From the IMG/VR virus record IMGVR_UViG_3300010293_000016, positions 1-37,232 of that record: a stretch of 37,232 bases of DNA; one strand, 5' to 3'. A program made the position numbers and the translations under genes. Under the pieces are notes generated by a model that was not told where the DNA came from, searched no databases, and saw only the letters and a program-made list of their open reading frames with translations. The stretch comes from a virus. Within the stretch, counting starts at the first letter, position 1, and each line of letters opens with the position of its first letter. Positions 9,193 to 19,505 of this stretch are shown here, piece after piece.

Positions 9193-11612
9193 TGCCTGCT
9201 CAAGTAAAAACATATCCGCTATATATTTATAACGAGCCTGTAACTTACAATCAGTTCGATGGTGGTATCAATACAAACCCGTCGAATGAAGGCTTACTCC
9301 CTAACGAATTACGTAACGCAGTTAATGTAGATTACTTTAACCGTACGCCCAAAAAGCGTCTAGGTGCTACAAAATTATTAGAGATGATATATGGAGAAGA
9401 CATTCAAAAAGTTCAAGGTGTCTTCCTTTTTACATTAGGTAAGCCTTATATTTTTATAGCAGCCGACGGTAAACTATATTATAGTCTTTACTATCCTAAA
9501 TCAAAAATAACCTTAAGAGAACTTAAGATTGTTTATGATGAACCATTTCAAGATATCGTAAGATACCTAGGCTTACCTACGTATGATAGTTTAATTGATC
9601 AGATCGATCATACAGGTTATATCTATCAAGATGGAGACATTGACTATCTTATCTTTCAGAACCAAAGAAAGATCGAAGCTGTGTCTTATAAAGACAAAAT
9701 ATACTTTACAACAGGTACTCGATTCATTGAAGTTTATCTCGAAGCAGGTAAACTTAAAGCAAGTATCGTTCAACCCTATGCACCTAATGGAATTGAATAT
9801 CAAAACATAGGTATGAATCTATTAGCTGCATATCCTGAATATCATGTTAATACTACAGAAACTGATGCTGTTAAAACTCAAATACATTTTATTAAAGTAA
9901 CTCAGATACTTAATGAGTTAGGTCAAGACACAGGAGAGTTCTTGCTCGAAGCTGTCATGACTTATGCTGCAGGTAAATCCGCTAATGACTACCACTTTAA
10001 ATGGGAAACTGTAGAAAGCGGTGTTGTTAAACCTGTGGGTTGGCCAGACAATCCTATTATCTTTGGAGCTGGGCACGATGGAGTTAACTTTATCTCAAGA
10101 GGTAGACAGTCTATTACCATGACAACAGCAGAGCTTGAAGGTAAACAAGTGCGATGCACATTCGCCGAAGCTTTTAAAGCTGAACCAGAAACAGTTGAGA
10201 TATCTGATACAGAATCTTACATTGACTGGGCAATCGATAAGATTACCGGAGCATGGTTCGGATCTGCAGGATCTACTACACCTTTAATGATTAATACAGA
10301 TCAGAAAGCAACATGGAGAACTATACATTCATGCACAAAAATTATTAGTGATGGTAATAAGTTTTTACTTTATAGTGATGCATACAATAGTGGAGATTGG
10401 TTCAAGACTGTTATTGATAATCCCGGATATATTACATATCGTGGGGGATTAAATTTTAAAACAAATAAAAACGAGGAGCTTCTTAAAGTTATTCAATTCA
10501 AAGGTATCTTAGTATGCTTTTCATTTAGTCAATACTCAGGCGGAAATATCTCCATCGTATTGGGGGATGGCGAAGACTATAATGATGGATCAGGTTCTTA
10601 TTCACCTTATTATCGAAAGGTAGTTCATCATAGTATTACTACAGATAACGGAGATACTGTACAAGTTGCAGAGAACGTGATACTATTTAAGTATCAAGAT
10701 AGTGTATACATGATTGAAGGATCTGAATTAAATAATGAAATCATTTCAATTCAAACAGTTAATACTAAGTTAAAGAACAAGACACAAGATGTTAACATCC
10801 CATGGGAAGATACTAATTGTGTATCCGAGATTACTCAAGATTACTATGCACTAATCTGGGATGAAATTAGAGACTTCGTTGATGATGAAGAAATCATTGT
10901 TAGACCAGGCATACGTATGAAGATGTACTTTAAGAATGGATACTACGAAGGAAATCAAGTATTCTTTCCATGGTTAATGGATAAATCCAGATACTTTAAT
11001 ACAGGATTTATTCTTCAAATTGCTGGCGTAAGCACACACTTATATCAAAACCTTTTAGTTCAATACAATGAACAAGTCTATGATGACTTAGGGAATGAGT
11101 TTGAATCATTCATTAGACTTAAGGCAGTTGACTTAAACTATCCTAAGTTCACAAAGTATCTTACAAGCATGATCATCTATTATCAAAGAGGATTTAAAGA
11201 AGCATTAAACTTTACCATCAGATGCTACAATGAAGCGGGATATCTACTGCTTAGTGCACAAGTCCTTGACGATAAAGCATTCTTCGAAGGACAGAACATT
11301 ACTAAAGCTAGACTAGGTAGCTCTGTGATTGAATCCAAAGTTATTAATCCAAAGCATAAGTTCCCTGCATTACTCATTGATACTTTAATCTATATCAATA
11401 GTAAATCAGACTTCGCTATGGGTTCATTAACTTATAATTATGCTGCAGTCAACACACCTGATAGCACACAAGCAGATCAGTATAGAAAAATTATCAGGGT
11501 AGGAGAACCTATTCTGATTACAAAAGAATCGTTCATGCCCCAAGTTAATAAAGTTGAAGAAGATCAAATCACAATTATTAACGCTGGAGGTGCTGATGAA
11601 GATTATAAGTAG
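9192..11612 (+). CDS. Tail nozzle / tail tubular protein
   Basis: This 806-residue, mainly beta-strand protein starts in a TAATG overlap with the adaptor gene. Near its N-terminus (about residues 20-50) is FDGGINTNPSNEGLLPNELR followed by NAVNVDYFNRTPKKRLG, a pattern common in short-tail nozzle and other beta-propeller-like tube proteins, where an early GG-N-P element is followed by the first blade and an R-G turn. The repeated aromatic/strand pattern along the chain (VYMIEGSELN, YALIWDEIRDFVDDEE) also fits. It would form the tail tube tip beneath the adaptor. There is no tape-measure or major-tail gene nearby, consistent with a podovirus. Confidence 0.7.
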   Translation: MPAQVKTYPLYIYNEPVTYNQFDGGINTNPSNEGLLPNELRNAVNVDYFNRTPKKRLGATKLLEMIYGEDIQKVQGVFLFTLGKPYIFIAADGKLYYSLYYPKSKITLRELKIVYDEPFQDIVRYLGLPTYDSLIDQIDHTGYIYQDGDIDYLIFQNQRKIEAVSYKDKIYFTTGTRFIEVYLEAGKLKASIVQPYAPNGIEYQNIGMNLLAAYPEYHVNTTETDAVKTQIHFIKVTQILNELGQDTGEFLLEAVMTYAAGKSANDYHFKWETVESGVVKPVGWPDNPIIFGAGHDGVNFISRGRQSITMTTAELEGKQVRCTFAEAFKAEPETVEISDTESYIDWAIDKITGAWFGSAGSTTPLMINTDQKATWRTIHSCTKIISDGNKFLLYSDAYNSGDWFKTVIDNPGYITYRGGLNFKTNKNEELLKVIQFKGILVCFSFSQYSGGNISIVLGDGEDYNDGSGSYSPYYRKVVHHSITTDNGDTVQVAENVILFKYQDSVYMIEGSELNNEIISIQTVNTKLKNKTQDVNIPWEDTNCVSEITQDYYALIWDEIRDFVDDEEIIVRPGIRMKMYFKNGYYEGNQVFFPWLMDKSRYFNTGFILQIAGVSTHLYQNLLVQYNEQVYDDLGNEFESFIRLKAVDLNYPKFTKYLTSMIIYYQRGFKEALNFTIRCYNEAGYLLLSAQVLDDKAFFEGQNITKARLGSSVIESKVINPKHKFPALLIDTLIYINSKSDFAMGSLTYNYAAVNTPDSTQADQYRKIIRVGEPILITKESFMPQVNKVEEDQITIINAGGADEDYK

Positions 11613-11622
11613 GTGATAAGTC

Positions 11623-11955
11623 ATGGCTGAAAAAATCCTAAGAGTTCTTAATCGTGTAGACCTTGAGGATAGATGGAAACATATCAACCCAGTAATCATG
11701 CCTGGAGAAATTATCTCCTCTGTATTTCCTGATGGTAGCATTAAATTTAAAATAGGTATAGGTAGTACCTACACTAAAACACCTTTTGTTAATGATCAGT
11801 TCTTTACTAAAGATGAAATGACTGGTATGATGCAGATCATTAATAATATTCAACTAGGAATCTTTAGTGTGATTCAAGTATCAGAAGAAGAACCTACAAA
11901 CTCAGACATATCTATATGGTATGAATTAGAAAAGGAGAATAACAATGGATTATAG
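11623..11955 (+). CDS. Tail protein with tropism-determinant-like N-terminal module
   Basis: This 110-residue protein has the sequence DRWKHINPVIMPGEI, then DGSIKFKIGIGSTYTKTPFV, which fits the common fibre/tropism module pattern 'W...NPvL.pGEi...dg..KiGdG...y..lPf' found at the start of many phage receptor-binding proteins. Here the module stands alone rather than at the head of a long fibre. It probably attaches a receptor-binding component to the tail. It has an RBS-like GGTGATAAG just upstream and overlaps the next gene by 11 bases. The pattern match is by eye. Confidence 0.6.
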   Translation: MAEKILRVLNRVDLEDRWKHINPVIMPGEIISSVFPDGSIKFKIGIGSTYTKTPFVNDQFFTKDEMTGMMQIINNIQLGIFSVIQVSEEEPTNSDISIWYELEKENNNGL

Positions 11956-12352
11956 TAAATTAAAAAAAGAAGAACTTATTGAACTGATAAAGCAACGAGA
12001 TATTACACTTGCCAGTCAATCAGACTATGAAAAAATTAAGAGAGAGCATGGGTTATTCCTAAAAGGTACTCGTGAAAAAGATCAGCACATTGCAGATTTA
12101 TCTCAACAACTATCAGCTGCTGAACAAAAAGTTGTTCATAAAGCACAAGAAGTTGCAGATGTAAGCAACCTAAAGATTGCCCAACTTAGTCAGCAACAAG
12201 TAGCGATTGCTACGGAGTTAGAGTTTTCTAACCAAGGTAATGTAGATATTACTGAAACATTAAACGATGTCATGGAGATCAATGAATTCATGCTTCAGAC
12301 TACTAAAAAACTAGTTAACAGAATTAAATCTGTTTATGTTAAGGAGGAATAA
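11945..12352 (+). CDS. Coiled-coil protein of the tail-fibre region
   Basis: This 135-residue protein is almost entirely heptad-like alpha helix (SKLKKEELIELIKQRDITL, then IADLSQQLSAAEQKVVHKAQE, then a second coil to the C-terminus). It has an AAAAGGAG ribosome binding site inside the end of the previous gene. It may be a trimeric spacer or a chaperone of the adjacent fibres. Position and fold are the only evidence; no enzyme motif is present. Confidence 0.7.
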   Translation: MDYSKLKKEELIELIKQRDITLASQSDYEKIKREHGLFLKGTREKDQHIADLSQQLSAAEQKVVHKAQEVADVSNLKIAQLSQQQVAIATELEFSNQGNVDITETLNDVMEINEFMLQTTKKLVNRIKSVYVKEE

Positions 12353-12355
12353 CCT

Positions 12356-13180
12356 ATGCCTAATATTAAAATGAAGTTAAAAGTTGCTGGTGTATGGCAA
12401 CAATTATTTCCAGAAACAATTGTAGATCAAATCACTGACGCAACTACTGTAGGTAAAAACTTACTTAAGAAAGCAAACCCAGGTGTAACAAGCTTTATTC
12501 AAGTAGGTACAGATGGTTCAATTAACTACCGAACATCTGCTCAGATGTTATCTGATTTAGGAGCAGCAGCTGCAGGACATGCTCATGACACAGGAGACAT
12601 TACAGATTTAGCTGCAGTATTAGCCGCTAAAGCTGACCTTAATGGAGGTGTTATCTTATCTTCACAAGTTCCTTCTTATGCAACAGGTGGCTTAAAGTTT
12701 AAAGAAAGTATTTCAACAACTACATTAACAATTGATTCTACTTGGTTAATTTCCAAAGGAATCACTTCAGTCTCAGCAGCAACTGAGCGTGGTGTATACT
12801 TTATTATTACACATGCATCAGGCTGTACGATTACATTAGGTGCTGGTGTATCAGTGGATGCTCCAGGAGATGAGGGAGATTCAACATCGCCTATCACTCT
12901 TGAAGTTGGTGACTGGTTAGTATTTAAGCTTTATGAAGCTTCAACATTTAAGTTCACTGTAGTTAATAATACTTATGCTAAAGCTGACACTGCTAACTTT
13001 GGTATCGTTCGTTTAAGCAATAATGCAGGAACTACAAGAGCAGCATTAGATTCAAGCGTTAATGCTGAAAAAGTTGTAGATGAAAAAATCTTACGTCAAG
13101 TCATGAAAGACATTTATTATGCAGACACAGAAGCAGCAGCTTCTACTGCACTTAATGGTGACTTGTTATTTGAATACTAA
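12356..13180 (+). CDS. Tail fibre protein, paralogue 1
   Basis: This 274-residue protein opens with an N-terminal anchor, IKMKLKVAGVWQQLFPET, that recurs in the two following genes. It then has the fibre motif AGHAHDTGDITDL (about 77-89), a middle beta region, and the segment FGIVRLSNNAGTTRAAL ... KVVDEKILRQVMKDI, which recurs in paralogue 2. AAGGAGG precedes the start. The shared N-terminus should dock each fibre on the same tail platform, while the C-terminal parts differ. Likely role: receptor binding or a short fibre. Confidence 0.78.
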   Translation: MPNIKMKLKVAGVWQQLFPETIVDQITDATTVGKNLLKKANPGVTSFIQVGTDGSINYRTSAQMLSDLGAAAAGHAHDTGDITDLAAVLAAKADLNGGVILSSQVPSYATGGLKFKESISTTTLTIDSTWLISKGITSVSAATERGVYFIITHASGCTITLGAGVSVDAPGDEGDSTSPITLEVGDWLVFKLYEASTFKFTVVNNTYAKADTANFGIVRLSNNAGTTRAALDSSVNAEKVVDEKILRQVMKDIYYADTEAAASTALNGDLLFEY

Positions 13181-13191
13181 GGAGGTATATC

Positions 13192-14355
13192 ATGGCCTCA
13201 AAGAATATTAAAATACGTAGACGTACATCTGCTGGGTTAGATATACTATATCCAGAAACAAAGAAAGAACAAATCAGATCTTCTGAAGGAGTAGATATCT
13301 CAGCTCAAGCAGAGAATTTTTTAGGATTAGCTTTACCTTCAACAACTCCAAAGTATTTTAAGATTGACTCAAGCGGTAACATTACTTACGGGAATGATCC
13401 CGCATTTATAGGAGCTTCTCCTGAAGAACATGCACATATCATTGCAGACTTCGGCCCAGAGTCTGCTGAAGAAGACAGTCTTCAACAAATGTTAGATAAA
13501 AAAGTCCCTCTAGTTAACGGAAAAATTCCAGCACAATACTGGCCATCCTGGACTAAAGGGCACATGAAGTTTATATCTGCAGTGAATCTTACTGGTGAAA
13601 CTGCCATTCCTCTGTTAACTATATTTAATTATCTTACTACAGAAGCTACACCGGATCTTGACATAGGTAACTACCTTATTGTTAATACACCAGGTAGAAT
13701 TTCTACTAGTGGTGTTGAACCTTATACAACTTTACTTGGTGCTGATGATGGAGAAACTACTAACCCTTATCTAGAAAATGGTGACTGGATTATCCTCGTT
13801 GGATATGAAGCATCGCCAGTATCTTATAGCTTTGCTTTGGTAAGTAATCAACATGATGCTGCATCCACATCTAAAACAGGTATTGTACAATTAGCTAGTG
13901 CTGCAGGAAAAACAAAACGATCTGATCTAGACACAGGCGGAGGTAATACCAAAGTTGTAACTGAAGCAATCCTAAGAGGAGTTCTTAAAAATATTGAGCT
14001 TGTTGATATCTATGACTTTGGTGCAGGAGCTACAACAAAAGTTGAACGTGTCATCCCCACAGGATTAAACCATACTTCAGGGGATGTTGCATCGCCTATC
14101 TCAGGAAATGTTGGAGAATATGTAGTTGTTGCTGACAACACTAGAATATATGAAATGACAGCAGCAGGCTCACCAAACAATACCTGGACATATCGTGGAG
14201 CATTGTCTAACTATCCTGCAGGAGGATTTACTCAAGCTCGATTATATTGGTGGCCATCGCTTAATCATTTAAGATATGCACTAAATGCTACAGCTAACAA
14301 TACAAGCTTGCCTCTTTACCCTGCAGACGAAAACGATATTTTCTTTGAAGAATAA
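13192..14355 (+). CDS. Tail fibre protein, paralogue 2
   Basis: This 387-residue protein has the anchor IKIRRRTSAGLDILYPETKK near its start, matching paralogues 1 and 3, a degraded HAH motif (EEHAHIIADFG, about 80), and the segment GIVQLASAAGKTKRSDL ... KVVTEAILRGVLKNI (about 225-270) shared with paralogue 1. The central strand region, VNLTGETAIPLLTIFNYL to GDWIILVGYEASPVSYSFALV, also parallels paralogue 1 (GDWLVFKLYEASTFKFTVV). The C-terminal 110 residues are unique and may form the tip. AAGGAGG at 13180-13186 drives translation. Confidence 0.78.
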   Translation: MASKNIKIRRRTSAGLDILYPETKKEQIRSSEGVDISAQAENFLGLALPSTTPKYFKIDSSGNITYGNDPAFIGASPEEHAHIIADFGPESAEEDSLQQMLDKKVPLVNGKIPAQYWPSWTKGHMKFISAVNLTGETAIPLLTIFNYLTTEATPDLDIGNYLIVNTPGRISTSGVEPYTTLLGADDGETTNPYLENGDWIILVGYEASPVSYSFALVSNQHDAASTSKTGIVQLASAAGKTKRSDLDTGGGNTKVVTEAILRGVLKNIELVDIYDFGAGATTKVERVIPTGLNHTSGDVASPISGNVGEYVVVADNTRIYEMTAAGSPNNTWTYRGALSNYPAGGFTQARLYWWPSLNHLRYALNATANNTSLPLYPADENDIFFEE

Positions 14356-14371
14356 GTAGGGAGGTGAACCG

Positions 14372-17300
14372 ATGGCTACTAAGTATGTCAAGTTAAAGAT
14401 TAAGACCGCCACCGGTTTTGATCTACTATATCCCGCAACTCATATAGACGAAGTGGAAGGGCTCGCATCTGAGCTCCTTTCAGTTTATGCTGCAATAGGA
14501 GAAAGAAAACCTAAAGATACAACCTATACCACAACAACTCCTACTACAGAAGCATGGTATAGATTAGCTACTCTTCCTTTAACTAGTCCTAAGAAACAAT
14601 TACAATTTAAAGTAAAAGGATATACTGCACTAGGAACAGTGTCAGAAGCAATGGTTTTTATAGATATGGCTTATCGTTCAGACAATACTGGTTCTCAACA
14701 AACAGCTATATGGGCTCAAACTTCACACTCATTTAATGCATGGACTAATGCTGAAAACGGTTATGTATTCTTATATGTAAGAGTTTCATTTGACGCAACT
14801 AATGCATACTTAGATATATATAAATATAAAACAATTACTGTAACATTTGAAGCAACACCTATGATAGATTCTGGCTGGGTATTTGCAACTGGAGCTTTAA
14901 CAGCAAATCCAACAGCTGGAAATGTGCGTTCTGCACAAGTAACAACTCAGGTTGGATTTGTAATGAATACTGGAGCAGTAACATATGCATCATCAACAGC
15001 TTACTCGAACTATGGAATGTTGGGTGGTGGCTCAGTATCGAATACAACAGATAAAACTAATCAATGGGTATATATGGGTTATTTCGTACTTGATTACAAT
15101 GCTTCTTATTTAAGAGGTCGTTCAGGTCAATATGATATTAAGTTTCAAGAGTTATCATACGATGGATTAAAATCAGTATCATCATTAGAAGATTTTACAG
15201 CAAGGATTAAAATTAATTTAGGCTATCACGCAAATACTACTGAGTGGAATTCTTTAGTCCCAACATACAGTATAGACATTGAAGGTAAAACAACTTTTGG
15301 ATCAGAAGATTTAGCAATCTATGTCCATTCAAGAACAACATCACAAAAAATCTTAAGACTATATATAAAATTAAAATCAGCAAATCAATTCTTTCAGTTA
15401 TATGTTTTAAATAGATATGGTCGTTCATTTGCAACAACTTCATTTGCACCAACAACTTCATTTGCTCCATATTTCGTATATACTGAAAATCAAGCAGCAG
15501 TAGCAACTTTACCAACACCGGCTCAAGGTTCAGTAGTTTATGCAGTTAAAATTAACGATGCACCTGCAGTACATACACATCTTGTTGCAGACATTACAGA
15601 TTTTCCTGCAAGTATGCCTGCATCAGATGTTCCCTCGTGGGCTAAGGGAACTTACTTATCAAATAGATCTTTATCAAACGCAGACAGTGCTGACGACGTG
15701 GGTACACGTATAGACTATCTAGCAGCCGGAGCTACTAGTAAGCCAGCAGGCACAGACCACGCTCTTTTTACTATGTCATTCAGTAATTCGTGGTCAGTTC
15801 AATTAGCTGGTGACTGGAGAACTAAAGACTTGTATCTTCGTACACAAGAAAATAGCGTATGGAAAACATGGGCTAAAATTCTCCACACAGATAACTTTGT
15901 GGCCGGAACAAACTATGCAGCTGTAGATGCAGCAATTCATAATTTTAGAAATCAAGCCGGAAATTCTACATACATGCATATCAACTCAAGCGGATTAGTT
16001 GGTATAGGAACAGCAAGCCCTGCAGCAAAATTAACCGTCCATAGTAGTGATGTAGCAACAACTTATCTACAAATCACAAATAACGCAACCGGATCAAATT
16101 TAACGGACGGTTTGAATATAGCCCAATCCAGCTTAAATTCTTTATTTATTAATAGAGAAAATGGATATATGAGTTTTGAAACCAATAATACTGAAAAGAT
16201 GAGAATAGCAGCAGATGGAAAAGTAGGTATTGGATTAACAAACCCAAGTTATTTATTTGACGTTGCCGGTAATGCAAAATTTGAAACCGCCGCAGGAACC
16301 ATCTTGATAACGCCTACAGGTTGGAGAGATACTTCAAGAGCAACAATAAAAGCATTAACTAAAACAAATAATCCTTCGGAAATAGATTTATACAAAGTTG
16401 TTAATACGGTTGAAACCGGTTGGCAAATTTCTGCCAGAGGCACAGGCGAGGGATCACCGCTTAGATTTTACAGATATAACCTAACAGCAGCAGGAGCTCA
16501 AGATACATCAAGTTATGCATTAATGGCTTCTTTAAAGGCAGATGGATCTTTTGAAGCCGTTCAACTTTATGAAGGAACAAGTAGAGTTTACTCAGTGAAT
16601 AATCCTTCATCATTATTAAGTGTCTATAGAAGTTATGCATCTGCATTAGACACAACATATACACCTGGATTCTATTATTTTGATTCTTCTTCAACAGGAA
16701 CCGCTAATGCATCAACTTGGGGTTGGCTCCATGTAGAAGTAAACGACAATATAAATTATAATTTGAGTACTAATTGGATTAGACAAACATTACAACAAAC
16801 AGATGGTAAAAAATATTATAGATATAGAATCAATAATGGAGCTTGGACTTCCTGGTATCAAGAATGGAATGCTCAATTCGCCAATATAGGTACAGGTGCT
16901 ACAAATTATGCTGCAGGAAATCATCTACATGATGATAGATATTACACAGAAACTGAAATAGATAGTAGAATGTTTTTTCATTCTGCTAGAGATTTTGCAG
17001 ATGGTACAATCATTACAACTTCAATCAACTACGGTGTATCTGAAGGAGATCCTTTCTTGTTAATTATAAGAGGTAACTCTTATGGTGAACTAATACCTTT
17101 TAATGTAAACATACAAGGATACATCTATAATAATACTATTATCAATCACGGAGGAACATCTAGCGGAAGGTTAATACCTACTATATATGCTTTAAACGTT
17201 GGAGGTAATCTAACATTTTGGTTTGCTCGTCAAGCTTACTGGCAAGGTTTTGACGTATATTGCATATCAGCACTTAGTGGTAAGCAAGTAAATAAAGTCA

Positions 17301-19396
17301 CGTCAATAAGTAATGGAGTAAAACCTACAGGGACAAAAGAGGTAAACCTTTCTGTAAATTTACGTCAAACAATTTTTGATAATGACGCAAGACTAACTGA
17401 TGCTAGAACACCGGTGTCATCTTACATAGGATCCACAAACATAAATCAGCTAGCATCTATTGTTAACTTAGGTAATGCTACTCAACAATGGATCATCACT
17501 AACTCAGCAACTGAATATAGTATTGCATCAGGAACTGGAACTGGAACTGTACAGTTTAAGGTGAATAACTCCGGTGACTTTTATGCAACACGAACTGGTT
17601 ACATTGCAGGAGATCTAACTGTAGGTGGAACAGCACGAGCAGCACATACATTTGTCAGAGCCTTATCAGCAGATGGATACAATGCAGGCTTCGAAGCCTA
17701 CGGTAACTCTCAAGGAACTGGTTACTTATATGTAGGACAATCGACAACTTTTGGTGGTGGTATCTTCTATAACGGTGATGGCACGCCAGTATTTGCAACA
17801 GGAGAAATTGCAGATTATATTGCATTCTATCGAATGAATGCAGGTGCTAAAGAAGTTGTATTCCATTACCCACATAATTCAAACGTTGTCACCTTTAGAG
17901 CAGCACCTATTGGAGTAACTGTAGCAGCAGGAACAAGTGATACACAGTTAGCAACGACAGCATTCGTAATGACTGCTATAGGTAATCTTATTGCAAGCTC
18001 ACCCGATCTGCTTAATACACTAGATGAATTAGCTGCAGCACTCGGAGATGATCCTAACTTCTCAACTACAGTCATGATTGAAATTGGTACGAAAGTTCCA
18101 CAAACAAGGACTGTTAACTCTAAAGCTTTATCAGCAAACATCACATTAACTGCAGCAGATGTTGGTGCATTATCTACATCACATGATGCCGCAGCTGTAA
18201 CAGCAGCTAAAATTGCTAACTGGGATAATGCTTATAGTGGTCGCTTACAATGGGACGGTGGATCTACTAACCTTGTCGCAGCCACAGGTAGAACTTCACT
18301 TGGTTTAGGTAATGTAGAGAATATAGCCGTCTCTACATGGACTGGTTCAATTAACTTGAATCAAGCTGCTACAAGCTTAAACTTAGGTAACAGTACACAA
18401 CAATGGATCATTAGAAATACTTCAACAGAGTTTATTATTGCCTCTGGTACAGGTGATGGAACACAAAGATTTAAAGTAGACACATCAGGTCAAGGTTACA
18501 TTGGTACAAACCTTATCTACCATGCAGGAAACAAGCCGTCAGCAACTGATGTTGGGTTAGGTAATGTACCTAACACAGATGCAACTAATCCAGCAAACAT
18601 TTCACAGAACGCATCTTATCGTTTTGTCACAGATACTGAGAAGTCTACATGGAATGGTAAAGAAGCAGCGATCAGTGCAGGCACATCAGCACAGTATTGG
18701 CGTGGTGATAAAACATGGCAGACACTTAATAAAGCTGCGGTTGGTTTATCAAATGTTGAAAACACGGCGTTGTCAACATGGGCTGGATCTACAAGTCTTG
18801 CAACCGTAGGCAACACATTGAATCTTGGTAGTGCAGCACAGCAATGGTTGCTTAATAACAACGCAACAGAATTCATCATATCTTCAGGTGCAGCAGGTTC
18901 TGAGACTGTGAGATTTAAAGTAAACACATCAGGTCAAGGTTACATTGGTACAAACCTTATTTATCATGCTGGTAACAAGCCAACAGCAACTGATGTTGGG
19001 TTAGGTAACGTAGAGAATGCAGCACAGGTTAGAACTGATTCAACAACTCAGACAGTCGCTGGTAATAAGACATTCACAGGGCAAGTTCAGTTTACACCTA
19101 CTACGTTAGGGACAACTGGCACAATTAACATTGACTTTGCTGGTGCTAACTATAGAACCATGGCTGCTTTGACAGGTAACATTACATTCACTGCATCAAA
19201 CTATGCAGCAGGCAGAACAATTACCATCAGAATTATTAATGGTGCAACCTTAAGAACATTAACATTCCCTTCAGGGTGGGTGTTCATGGGAACTAAGCCA
19301 GCAAACATTGCAGCAAGTAAACGTGGTATCTTAACACTTACATCCTTTAGTACAACTGAAGCTGAAGTGATCGCAGTATGGGCGGTGCAAGCATAA
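14372..19396 (+). CDS. Giant tail fibre protein, paralogue 3
   Basis: At 1674 residues this is by far the longest gene in the window. It begins with the same anchor (VKLKIKTATGFDLLYPAT), has a long strand-rich N-terminal half, the THLVADITDFPASMP motif (about 405-420) that aligns with paralogue 1, and a C-terminal half built from imperfect repeats: three copies of a 'W-G-S...NLGNxTQQWIIxNxxTEFIIASGxG' unit, two followed by 'SGQGYIGTNLIYHAGNKP(S/T)ATDVGLGNV'. The last 100 residues (INIDFAGANYRTMAALTGN ...) form a beta tip. It is probably a long trimeric receptor-binding fibre. No C-terminal chaperone motif is evident. AGGGAGGTGA precedes the start. Confidence 0.85.
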   Translation: MATKYVKLKIKTATGFDLLYPATHIDEVEGLASELLSVYAAIGERKPKDTTYTTTTPTTEAWYRLATLPLTSPKKQLQFKVKGYTALGTVSEAMVFIDMAYRSDNTGSQQTAIWAQTSHSFNAWTNAENGYVFLYVRVSFDATNAYLDIYKYKTITVTFEATPMIDSGWVFATGALTANPTAGNVRSAQVTTQVGFVMNTGAVTYASSTAYSNYGMLGGGSVSNTTDKTNQWVYMGYFVLDYNASYLRGRSGQYDIKFQELSYDGLKSVSSLEDFTARIKINLGYHANTTEWNSLVPTYSIDIEGKTTFGSEDLAIYVHSRTTSQKILRLYIKLKSANQFFQLYVLNRYGRSFATTSFAPTTSFAPYFVYTENQAAVATLPTPAQGSVVYAVKINDAPAVHTHLVADITDFPASMPASDVPSWAKGTYLSNRSLSNADSADDVGTRIDYLAAGATSKPAGTDHALFTMSFSNSWSVQLAGDWRTKDLYLRTQENSVWKTWAKILHTDNFVAGTNYAAVDAAIHNFRNQAGNSTYMHINSSGLVGIGTASPAAKLTVHSSDVATTYLQITNNATGSNLTDGLNIAQSSLNSLFINRENGYMSFETNNTEKMRIAADGKVGIGLTNPSYLFDVAGNAKFETAAGTILITPTGWRDTSRATIKALTKTNNPSEIDLYKVVNTVETGWQISARGTGEGSPLRFYRYNLTAAGAQDTSSYALMASLKADGSFEAVQLYEGTSRVYSVNNPSSLLSVYRSYASALDTTYTPGFYYFDSSSTGTANASTWGWLHVEVNDNINYNLSTNWIRQTLQQTDGKKYYRYRINNGAWTSWYQEWNAQFANIGTGATNYAAGNHLHDDRYYTETEIDSRMFFHSARDFADGTIITTSINYGVSEGDPFLLIIRGNSYGELIPFNVNIQGYIYNNTIINHGGTSSGRLIPTIYALNVGGNLTFWFARQAYWQGFDVYCISALSGKQVNKVTSISNGVKPTGTKEVNLSVNLRQTIFDNDARLTDARTPVSSYIGSTNINQLASIVNLGNATQQWIITNSATEYSIASGTGTGTVQFKVNNSGDFYATRTGYIAGDLTVGGTARAAHTFVRALSADGYNAGFEAYGNSQGTGYLYVGQSTTFGGGIFYNGDGTPVFATGEIADYIAFYRMNAGAKEVVFHYPHNSNVVTFRAAPIGVTVAAGTSDTQLATTAFVMTAIGNLIASSPDLLNTLDELAAALGDDPNFSTTVMIEIGTKVPQTRTVNSKALSANITLTAADVGALSTSHDAAAVTAAKIANWDNAYSGRLQWDGGSTNLVAATGRTSLGLGNVENIAVSTWTGSINLNQAATSLNLGNSTQQWIIRNTSTEFIIASGTGDGTQRFKVDTSGQGYIGTNLIYHAGNKPSATDVGLGNVPNTDATNPANISQNASYRFVTDTEKSTWNGKEAAISAGTSAQYWRGDKTWQTLNKAAVGLSNVENTALSTWAGSTSLATVGNTLNLGSAAQQWLLNNNATEFIISSGAAGSETVRFKVNTSGQGYIGTNLIYHAGNKPTATDVGLGNVENAAQVRTDSTTQTVAGNKTFTGQVQFTPTTLGTTGTINIDFAGANYRTMAALTGNITFTASNYAAGRTITIRIINGATLRTLTFPSGWVFMGTKPANIAASKRGILTLTSFSTTEAEVIAVWAVQA
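18481..19012 (+). repeat. Near-identical 88-bp direct repeat inside the giant fibre gene
   Basis: Bases 18481-18568 and 18925-19012 are almost the same, differing at a few mostly silent positions. Both encode the fibre unit containing GYIGTNLIYHAGNKP. The copies are in frame, 444 bp apart, and the intervening sequence encodes the related QQW repeat. Such in-frame repeats allow fibre length change by recombination. Confidence 0.85.
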
Positions 19397-19473
19397 TGTT
19401 AATGAGTATAATGACAGGAGCATTACTTGCACAAGCACAAGCAGCTAGTAATGTAACACAATATCCAATGTAA
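19396..19473 (+). CDS. Tiny 25-residue ORF after the fibre gene
   Basis: The start ATG overlaps the fibre stop (TAATG), so it could be translated by re-initiation. The product, beginning MLMSIMTGALLAQAQAASN, is hydrophobic then Ala/Gln-rich, a little like a truncated signal peptide. It has no independent ribosome binding site. It may be a real coupled micro-gene or just leftover fibre tail sequence. The rest of the gap to 19505 holds only the next gene's ribosome binding site. Confidence 0.3.
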   Translation: MLMSIMTGALLAQAQAASNVTQYPM

Positions 19474-19505
19474 TATCTGCATACATTGATATATAGGAGG
19501 ACTAT

